From positions 57,651,501 through 57,715,500 of the forward strand of contig JAZHRO010000012.1 in the NCBI GenBank assembly GCA_037157565.1: a stretch of 64,000 nt of DNA. Reading direction: 5' to 3'. Positions 56,063 to 64,000 of this stretch are shown in pieces. How positions within the stretch are numbered: the first letter of the stretch is position 1; the number at the start of each line of letters is the position of its first letter. A model generated the notes under the pieces. The model made no database searches. It saw only the letters and a program-made list of their open reading frames with translations, and was not told the DNA's origin. The translations under genes were made by a program, and so were the position numbers. Source of the stretch: Thalassia testudinum (lineage: Eukaryota; Streptophyta; Magnoliopsida; Alismatales; Hydrocharitaceae).

Positions 56063-56739
56063 CTTTGGACCAAATGTTGATTGGCCCTACTCGCAAGGGC
56101 CCATCCCAATGCCCTATAGTAATTTCCATAAAATTTAGAGGGTTGGCTAGATTTCCATGCAACTTGGTGCCCAATCCTTGCATGCTCCCTCTCCCTCCTT
56201 CCCTCTTGACTCTTCTCTCCCTCACAAGTTGCAAATCCCTATCCCCCTTTTCCTCCCTGCAGTGACCCATTCGGACGACCACAACTCAAACTCCTTTGGA
56301 TAGCAGCGTCGATCCACACCCTGCACTGAACCCTTGTGTGTGCCTAAATCACCACACTAGATGTGTCTCACCACTCGCACGTGAGTAAACAAATCCGATG
56401 GCCTTTCTTCCGGTCCTTGATCCTGTTGAGGAAGAGAGGTGAGAGGATAAAGTTATGGACAAGAGTAATGGTGTGCTCAAACATAGGATTCATTGTTAAA
56501 ATTATATGTTTTGAGGGCTAGATATAAACTTGGAAGAACCAGCCGGGCTCTCTCAACGACAGTGAGGGATCAAAGGAAGTTTGTCTCGAGAAGGGATCCA
56601 GCCTCCAAAATCCATTAAAATGAAGTGGTTAGGGACCTCAACCGCTCTTATAGAGGTTTGAATTTTACCAATCGTCTTAGTGCTAAAAAATGGGGATGTG
56701 GGCCTTATTTATAGGTATTGGCTCTAGTTGAATCTTGTC
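56063..56739. other. Intergenic sequence
   Basis: No gene is recognised. A pyrimidine-rich patch at about 56175-56260 produces compositional open frames on both strands. Confidence 0.35.
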
Positions 56740-57469
56740 GATCTCCGTTGATGATGTTATTGAAGTTTTTTCTTGGATTCCACATCTACCATTGATGACA
56801 TGGCTGAAGATGGGGGTGGAGGATGGTTGGAAGCGGGAGGATGGGGTTTTTTTCATTCGAAAGGCTTGTGCAGCTTTGCTTTTAGAAGATTGAGGAGTTT
56901 TTGAATGACTGAAAGACTACTTTGGGTCAAAAAATTACCATTGAAGGTTTGGTTTCTTTGCTTGAGAAATACAGAAGAAAAGAATTGTAACTAATGTTAG
57001 AAGGCCGGAGTGGAATCCAGATGCAGATGCATATTGTTCTTTCTTCATGGGAAATGTTGAATATCTGGATCACCTGTCCTTTACTTGTCACTTTTCTAGA
57101 TTGGTTTGGAGCCAAATGAAATGAGGGTATCTTGGGTAGACACCTCATCCGTTCAGAATTTCAGGAGCTCTTTTAGGAGGGACATTGTGAGCTGGATGTG
57201 ACAATTAAGTAGTCAAAGAAAGAGAGAGCTACACCGTTTATTTGGTTGGAAGGAGATATGCTGTCTTTGTTGGGGACGGAATTTATGTGGAAAATATTGC
57301 TGCCCGAGCAAGATGCTTTATTGATGAGTGGGGATGTTTCTTGATGTGATACGCTTTGTAAGCCCTGCTTTGTTTTAACACAATGGGATACTACAAAAGC
57401 CTCATGTAGCCCTCCTTTTCATTTTTTGTGAAAGGTAGACATCTTCATTTTTCAAAAAAAAAAAAAAAA
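56740..57469 (+). mobile_element. LINE 3' fragment of a second family (LINE-D)
   Basis: Conceptual translation around 56935-57115 gives PLKVWFLC, then YCSFFMGNVEYLDHLSFTC, a degenerate zf-RVT zinc domain. It ends with a 16-base poly(A) at 57454-57469. The 3' end lacks the GGGTGGTTATC stem of LINE-A, B and C, so it is a different family. The left boundary is approximate. Confidence 0.7.
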
Positions 57470-58355
57470 CATTGATGGTGCAGTAAGTCTGTTATGTGAA
57501 ATACTTGAATGTGATCTTTGTTAATTTGAGCTGATATGGAGGTTTACTACACTTAGTTTTGATTTGGAGGTTTTTATTTGTGAGAATAATAGATTATTGG
57601 CTTTTTACTAAAGGATCCATCTTTAAATTTGCTAACATTAATAGCTGACACAGCACCTGTGATGTAATGTATGATCTCTAAAGGCGATACAGATAACTCA
57701 AACATTATTTTTCTTTACAAAGAACTATGGCAGGTTGAACTTTCCTTTATTATAGAAAGGTACACAACAATTTTACTCACTGAATAGTATATCCTATCTC
57801 CTGGTAATGTGTTGGCTGGAATTTTTCTTCTTATATAAATAAGGTACTAAGTTAGTGGGCATTAATTTGGACATAGAAATTTTCTTTAGGATAAAGATGT
57901 ATCAAACATAGAATTCATGAATTATAAAAATACATGACTTGCCTAGATCCTAGGAATATTGATCCCATAATGGGTTAAATCTTGTCTGAATTGAGAAGTC
58001 AGAAAATATCTCAGAAGTATTTTTTAGAAAATTATCTCAATGTCATGAGCTTTGTCTTTGTAGCAATTGACTCAGGGCATGTTTACAACTTGTGAGGCCC
58101 ATTTTAATCCTCATCGATATTTAAATGAAATCCAAGTTGAAGGTTGTGTACATATGTTGGGCAATTTTTATGCAACAAATATAAATGAAGATTTTATTAT
58201 GTAGTATGAGGTTTGGGTAGCTAGATGTGTCTTCCCTAAAAGAAATCCAAGGTTGTTTACTTTAGCTTTGGATCTTCATGCATCCATTGCTTCCTATTGG
58301 GGATTTGAGGTTGGCAGGGTAGATGGCAGCAGGACTCCTATTTTTGTTTTAAACT
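57470..58355. other. Intergenic sequence, possibly the left part of a split LINE
   Basis: No gene is recognised. The last 150 bp before short Copia element 3 may belong with the LINE-like sequence that resumes at 60159, because the Copia element has a target-site duplication and so interrupted continuous sequence. Confidence 0.35.
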
Positions 58356-58923
58356 ATTGGGATTTGGTGAAGTGCCTTGTGGCAGCCATCAGGTCACGTA
58401 GCAGTGTCATGTGACAGTTATCTAGAAGGCTCTTGGGCCATCGATTTTGGGTCCATAGGATCAAAAGTAGGAGTTGATTTCTTAGTTGGTAATTTATCTT
58501 ATTTAGTTTATTTGTTTTAAGGAGATTTGTAAAGATTTAGTTGTTTCAAATCTAGAAGATTTGATTAGATCTTGTTAGTTGAGTCTATTTTTAGAACTAG
58601 GAATATGTACTCTATATTTAAACAGCCTTTCCTATGATTTGAAGTTGAGCAATAGAAAACTTCTTTCAATCATCAAAGCTCCTCTCTACCCTTCTCTCCA
58701 ACGTGGTGCGTCTCTTCCCCAACAGGCCATGCACTTACAGCAGTCACATCAGAAAGATTTCTTCCTATTTTCAACGTGGAATAAGTCCATATTCCACGTC
58801 AAATTGTAGCAGTCTCATTGAGGAGATTCCTCCCCGATTTCCACGTGAAAATAGTCCCACCGTGGACTATTCTCCACAGCAATCAAGCCTCCACATTTCT
58901 TACGTGCGTGCCAATTCTCAACA

Positions 58924-58936
58924 TGGTATCAGAGCC
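58924..58936 (+). other. Primer-binding site of short Copia element 3
   Basis: TGGTATCAGAGCC directly after the 5' LTR, matching the complement of the initiator tRNA-Met 3' end. Confidence 0.92.
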
Positions 58937-58988
58937 TACGATCTAGGCTCCTGCGTGCGTAGAAGATCTAACTACTCGCTGGAGATTC

Positions 58989-59519
58989 ATGCATACGAAG
59001 AAGTCCTCAAATCCAGCGACTTGCGTGGAAAAGAAGGAAGACCAAGAGATGGCAGAATTTACCACGATCGTCGGAGATGCTATGCTCGGCCTTGACGAGA
59101 GCAAGGTGGTTGTCTCCGGGCCAACCATCAAATTGAGTGGTGTTGCCAATTACATCTTGTGGGCTCGCACCTTCAAAATCTTCGTTGGTGGACAGGAGAA
59201 ACTCAGTATTCTCCTTGAGGAGGCACCACATTTCAAGGACGACAAGAAGAAGGAAGCAAGAGGAGATATATCAAGTTCTATCACACGTGGGGCTACTAGT
59301 ACCTCGTGTGTGGATATAGACTCCCTGACTCCTGAAGATATCAAGAAGTTACATGCTCAACTTCTTCAAGACACAACAACGGTGGCAATAGTGACAACCA
59401 CTCAAGTTGCCACAGAAGCAACGACTTCGAAAGTCGTAAGAAGCTGCATCGTTGACATGTCGAAGGAGAAGAACGAGAGCGTTTCTATCAAGGAAGAAGA
59501 TGAATGGTGGGGTGGATAG
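58989..59519 (+). pseudogene. Truncated Copia gag N-terminal fragment
   Basis: The 176-codon frame includes IKLSGVANYILWARTFKIF and VGGQEKLSILLEEAP, matching the N-terminal region of Copia gag proteins (LNG.NY..W...F..FL.G..KL form). The rest of gag (zinc knuckle) and all of pol are missing. It ends WWGG and stop, just upstream of the polypurine tract. The related short elements 1 and 2 keep smaller pieces of the same region. Probably not functional on its own, although the frame is open. Confidence 0.8.
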
Positions 59520-60158
59520 CCTCACACATGAAGGCCAAGTCGTCAGCCTCATGGTCTTCGACTTGAGGGGGAGTGTTGGGATTTGGTGAAGTGCCACGTG
59601 GCACATGCCACGTGGCAGCCATCAGATCACGTGGCAGTACCATTTTGCAGTTATCTAGAAGGCTCTTGGGCCATCGATTTTGGGTCTATAAGACCAAAAG
59701 TAGGAGTTGGTTTCTTAGTTGGCAATTTACCTTATTTAATTTATTTGTTTTAAGGAGATTTGTAAAGATTTGGTGTTCCAAATCTAGAAGATTTGAGTAG
59801 ATCCTGTTAGTTGAGTCTATTTTTAGAAGTAGGAATATGTAGTCTCTATTTAAAGAGAGCCTTTCCTATGATTTGAAGTTGAGCAATAGAAAAACTTCTT
59901 CCAATCATCAAAGCTCCTCTCTATCCTTCTCTCCAATGTGGTGCCTCTCTTCCCCAACAGGCCACACACTTGCAGTGGTCACATCAGGAAGATTTCTTTC
60001 TGTTTTCGACGTGGAATAAGTCCATATTCCATGTCAAATTGCAACAGTCTTATCGGGGAGATTCCTTCCTGATTTCCATGTGAAAACAGTCCCACCGTGG
60101 ACTATTCTCCATGCCAATCAAGCTTCCATGCTTTCCACGTGCATGTCAATTCTCAACA

Positions 60159-61360
60159 CAAACCTTTCTGATCAGAAGGTTTGGAAGTTCCTACAGTTAC
60201 AAGAGGAACTTAACCATATTAGACCAGTAAGTGGGCTTGCCAATAGATGCTAGTGGAGGGATGGTGGCATCTTTGTCAAGGTTGTCCATAGATCCTTGTG
60301 TGGACATGTGGAAGATAACAAGGTAATGTCATATAGGGATTGCAGGATCACTTGGAAGATAAAGATACCTTTAGAAGTGATTATTTTGGGTAACTTTTAA
60401 GTAGAAGGTTTATAGTGAACCCAACATGAGTCCTACTTGTGTTTTGTGTGGATTATCACAGGAGGATCCTGCCCACCTTTTTCTTTTCTGTCTCTTTGTA
60501 GAGAAAATTTGGGGGACAGTTGGCCCAGATTCATCACCATCATCATTAAGTGCTTGAGTGATTTGTTTGATCAAAAAAGCTGTTTTGGATATCGATATCT
60601 AGTCATGCTCCCTGTTGAGAATTTTTGTGCTTGTAAGGCAACTTTTCTGGGTGAAGTCAACATTTGATATTTGTTTGATTTTGCAAGCCATTATTGCTTT
60701 TGTTAACAAATTAGTTGTTTTGTGGAATCTTCCTGGAATTGGCTGTTCGGACATGCTGTTGAGATATTCTATTTGCAATCATTTTATTTTAGCCTTCCAT
60801 CAGAACATGCCCTTGCTCATAGGATTGGATTATGTGTGGTAAGACTGGCTAGACCCAACATACACGCTTTATGAATTTAGGATTGGCAAAAAGGAAAACC
60901 ATGTGTCAGTTAAATGGCTGGTTTTGCATTGGAGTTCTTTTATCAGAATAGGCTAGGCTTAAGAATAAGCTAGGCTTAAGCTTGCTTGTAATGGATGTCC
61001 TCCAAGTCAGTTCGTGTTCACTTCCAATTTATATGCATGTTTGTATGTTTCTGCAACGTTATTTGAAAATTTTGGTTTCTGTCTGCAAGTTTTTTATCAC
61101 TAAAGAAAGCCTATCTATTCGTGTGAACAAAGGTTCAAGCTTGTATGTATATCTCTACCCACAATTTAAGAAAGATAATCTATTATTTGTATTGGCTTAC
61201 CGTAAACTAATGAAAATCACGATATGTTTCAAGTACAATGTCCCACTTGCTAGCAAATGATTTGCCTAGAAGTTTTCTTCATCTAGGATTTTTTCTTTTG
61301 TTTTTGAAAAGATTTGTCATCTAGGATTTTGTTGGGTTGTGTGATTCTAATCAATCAGCT
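60159..61360 (+). other. Sequence with a LINE-like zinc-domain remnant
   Basis: Around 60420-60520 a + frame reads NPT.VLCGLSQEDPAHLFLFCLF.EKIWG, which resembles the C-x2-C...H-x4-C zinc domain of LINE ORF2. Stops and frame changes break it. The remainder to 61360 has no recognisable gene. Confidence 0.45.
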
Positions 61361-61928
61361 GATTAAGAGATATTATTATTTATTTGGAGGTAGTATCCTG
61401 ATGAGAGACAAAAAGTATCCTCGGGCCCAAAACTCCATGTAGCCCAACAAAGGATACCAGCCACTCGGATACAGAGTAAATAGGTGTATTCGATCTCAAT
61501 TGACCTGTCTACGACTGGTCGGACCCAGATTTGACCCCACCCAGGTGGATCTGGACTCGCATGGCCCACTAGTAGATCCAGTACATCCAAAGTCAAGATG
61601 ACAATGACACGGGTAGGCCTATGACCTGACATCAGACAAGCATCCTAACAAGTAATGTACCAGAGATCACGAGAAAGATCTTACTAATCAAGACTTTCCC
61701 TACACTATAAATAGTAAGGAGAGACTCCCGAGCGAGCTCTCACGCAAGCTCGGGGCAAGTGAGAAATCTTGTAATCCCACTAATACTAGTGTATAGTTGG
61801 GAGCATTGTCCTCCTCCTAGACGTACACCCCTTCGAGTGGAACTGGGTCACCAATCCTCTTGTCCCTCTTGCGGTTGTTTGTGATTTGTTGAGTTGGACC
61901 CTCCCACCACTTAAGGAGATCCGATCAA
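61361..61928 (+). mobile_element. LTR of an array-bearing Ty3/gypsy-like element
   Basis: The LTR is recognised by ACTATAAATAG at about 61704, a leader with CTTGTAATCCC, and a TGGCGCC-type primer-binding site right after its end (about 61928). The left end is a guess (TGATTAAG at 61361). The element runs off the window, so the second LTR is not seen. The layout suggests a Tat/Athila-like lineage, but no coding domain supports that. Confidence 0.65.
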
Positions 61929-61929
61929 A

Positions 61930-61947
61930 TGGCGCCGTCCGTGGGAA
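61930..61947 (+). other. Primer-binding site, TGGCGCC type
   Basis: TGGCGCCGTCCGTGGGAA. Primer sites beginning TGGCGCC are common in plant Ty3/gypsy elements of the Tat/Athila group. Confidence 0.75.
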
Positions 61948-62625
61948 ACGATGATCACTTTGATAACATTTCCTCACTTCAAAACCCCTTCCATGGCTCC
62001 CACAGCTTGCGGAGTCAAGTGCTTCGGTGCTCGCAAGACACTACTAGGCCAAGAAGGGAGAGCTCCCTCCAGGAAATCTCGCCGTCTATCTTCGAGGAGC
62101 ATCCAAGGACTCAGCTTTTGGCAGCTAGTGACAGAGGCTTAATGCTCGCGGTTGCCTGTCGAGCCACCCAGATATTCCGGGGCCTATGCCTTTGTGCGCG
62201 CGTCACCACCTCCCCCCCAGTGGTTGGCAGGCAAGCCTGCTGGCTTGAGGTTAGAAACGACCTCAGGGTCCGGCCCTAAGGTTTGCAAAGCAGGACTATG
62301 CCTTCCACCCCTGTGACCGAATGGCGGGAGGACAAGGGCAATGACACTAGTCCCATTGAAGAAAGAAGAACCTCAGGGAAGACTGCTTGTGTATTCCCCC
62401 GAGGGGAGCAACCGCCCCCTATAGGCAGGAGGCCACCTCCCCTAAAGGGAATCCAGATTGGGCCTTGGTCTCGTTAGATCAGGTAGACAACGTCGCGCCT
62501 TGCTCTCCATGGCAAGGCACCCCTTAGGCAACCCTGCTCCAGCAACCTACCCCCCAGGCGCGGGGGAGCCGACACCACCCCGAACTGATGAGGCACTCCC
62601 CCTCAATAGACATCCATGTTATGCA
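61948..62625 (+). other. Leader between primer-binding site and tandem array
   Basis: Untranslated or degenerate sequence of the retroelement; short open frames such as 61929-62279 and 62458-62877 match no known gag. The latter runs into the tandem array and is compositional. Confidence 0.45.
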
Positions 62626-63510
62626 ATGCCACCTCTTAAAGCTGACAGGAACTCGGGCTCCTACGCTCCACGTTCCATTCCACAATATTATGCCACCTCT
62701 CAAGGATGGCAGGAACTCGGGCTCCCACACCTCACGTTCCATTCCATAATATTATGCCACCCCTCAAGGATGGTAGGAATTTGGGCTCCCATGCCCCACG
62801 TTCCATTCCATAATATTATGCCTCCCTTCAAGGATGGCAGGAACTCGGGCTCCTATGCCCTACGTTTCATTCCATAATATTATGCTGCCTCTTAAGGCCG
62901 ACAGGAACTCGGGCTTCCACGCCCCACGTTCCACTTAGCATTGTGCTACCTTTTAAGAATGGTAGGAACTTGAGCTCCCACGCCCCACGTTTCACTTAAA
63001 ATTATGTCGCCTCTTAAGGCTGGCAGGAATTCGGGCTTCCATGCCTCACGTTCCACTTAAAATTATGCCACCTCTTAAGAATGGCAAGAACTTGGGCTCC
63101 CACGCCCCATGTTCCATTCCATAAAATTATGCCACCTCTTAAGGCCGACAGGAACTCGAGCTTCCACGCCCCGTGTTCCACTTAAAATTATGCCACCTCT
63201 CAAGGATGGTAGGAACTCGGGTTCCCACGCCCCATGTTCCATTCCATAAAATTATGCCGCCTTTTAAGGCTGGCAGGAACTCGGACTCCCATGCCTCTTG
63301 TTCCACTTAAAATTATTCCACCTCTCAAGGATGGCAGGATCTCGGGCTCTTACGCCCCACGTTCCATTCCATAATATTATGCCACATCTTAAGGATGGTA
63401 GGAACTTGGGCACCCATGCCCATGTTTCACTTAACATTATGCCGCCTCTCAAGGATGGCGGAAACTTAGGCTCCCACGCCCCACGTTCCATTCTATAATA
63501 CAACACTTCT
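62626..63510. repeat. Tandem array 2a, 64-bp unit
   Basis: ATGCC(A/T)CC recurs at 62626, 62690, 62754 and 62818, an exact 64-bp period, and continues for about 14 units. Each unit contains CTCTTAAGGC or CTCAAGGATGG, AGGAACTCGGGCT, CCCCACGTTCCA and a TTCCATAATATT or CTTAAAATT spacer. It is the inverted counterpart of array 1 (CGAGTTCC...CTTAAGAGG). Confidence 0.93.
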
Positions 63511-63960
63511 CAAGGCCGGTGGGAGCATAGGTAGATGTGCCTTGACTCTAGATAAAAGCTGCCTCTTAAGGTTGGCGGGAGTGCACGCAGATGTGCCTCG
63601 ACTCCAGATAAAAGTCGCCTCTTAAGGCCGATGGGAGCGTAGGTGGATGCACCTTGACTCCACATAAGTGCTGCCCCTTAAGGTCGGTGGGAGGGCAGGC
63701 GGACGTGCCTCGTCTCTAGATAAAAGCCGCCTCTTAAGGCTGGCGAAAACGCAGGCAATCTTGCCTCAAAGCCGCCTCCTAAGGTCATTAGTGCAATTGG
63801 CCAATGCACCAAAAGCAGCCTCTTAAGGACGACAATATAACAGGATAGCACGCATGAAATCGCTTCTTAAGGCCGATAATAACACAGGTGAATACGCCTC
63901 ACCTTGCCTCTTAAGGTCGATAGAAAAAATGGGTGACCACGTTCCCCCTGTTGGCAAGCC
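63511..63960. repeat. Tandem array 2b, about 60-bp unit
   Basis: The 64-bp type gives way to units with CGCCTCTTAAGG, GGGAGCGCAGG and TGCCTCGACTC at spacing of about 60 bp, becoming irregular toward the end. The CTCTTAAGG core is kept while the spacer changes. Confidence 0.85.
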
Positions 63961-64000
63961 ACCACTACAGAACCACCCCTCTACAGGGATTGCAACACTA

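Larger units (their letters stand above)
58356..60158 (+). mobile_element. Short non-autonomous Copia element 3 (TRIM-like, with gag fragment)
   Basis: LTR1 is 58356-58923 and LTR2 59574-60158; both share TTGGGATTTGGTGAAGTGCC at the start and end CAATTCTCAACA. The primer-binding site TGGTATCAGAGCC begins at 58924. The polypurine tract TTGAGGGGGAG precedes LTR2. Flanks TAAAC/CAAAC are a 5-bp duplication with one mismatch. The internal 650 bp holds a gag fragment and nothing else recognisable. LTR2 has three CACGTG palindromes at 59595-59633; in LTR1 the equivalents are partly mutated. Confidence 0.93.

Noticed and set aside
62626..63510. Regular 64-bp repeats considered as a CRISPR-like array
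   Set aside because: The whole unit is repeated, with no conserved repeat alternating with unique spacers. It is a plant retroelement array.
1..64000. tRNA, rRNA and other structured RNA genes
   Set aside because: No cloverleaf-compatible A-box/B-box pair or rRNA core sequence was recognised by eye; the tRNA-like matches are primer-binding sites of retroelements.

Overview
This window is nuclear DNA of a flowering plant. The signs are GT-AG introns, a plant-type PDCD2/TSR4-like gene, Copia elements primed by initiator tRNA-Met, L1-like plant LINEs, a Pack-MULE carrying a PPR gene fragment, and CACTA and hAT ends. I cannot name the species. I see only one gene that looks intact; nearly everything else is transposable elements, many inserted into each other.

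The gene is a ten-exon PDCD2 homologue on the + strand (17913-43630, 422 codons plus stop). Every splice junction is GT-AG and the reading frame is continuous. The protein has an N-terminal Cys-x2-Cys domain, an acidic tract, a MYND zinc finger and a C-terminal PDCD2 domain. Intron 4 (3.3 kb) holds a 5'-truncated LINE. Intron 8 (20.5 kb) holds a LINE tail, an LTR element with a LINE in its 5' LTR and a short Copia element in its 3' LTR, a hAT element inside each of those two, a Pack-MULE, a second short Copia element and a second MULE-like element.

Left of the gene, 719-9897 is a tandem duplication of a solo LTR plus its left flank. The LTR has a perfect GATAG target-site duplication. One copy is interrupted by an unrelated 2.25-kb LTR with its own GGGCT duplication. 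Then come AT-rich sequence, a fold-back element, short tandem duplications and a CACTA terminus (about 10-17 kb).

Right of the gene, a relative of the left solo LTR lies at 46746-49535 (TSD GCGGT). It sits inside an array-bearing retroelement whose CTTAAG-centred tandem repeats (50.2-51.3 kb) recur in opposite orientation at 62.6-63.96 kb, downstream of an LTR and a TGGCGCC-type primer-binding site. LTR-like sequence, LINE tails and a third short Copia element (58356-60158) lie between.

Most notable observations: (1) three LINE 3' ends keep the same 11-bp stem and 5-nt loop just before poly(A); (2) a solo-LTR family is packed with GACGTC palindromes while the short Copia LTRs carry CACGTG palindromes, both ACGT-core bZIP-type sites; (3) two hAT elements are built from repeats of their own subterminal motif; (4) insertion order can be reconstructed from the sequence itself. 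No tRNA, rRNA, CRISPR or bacterial-type feature was seen.
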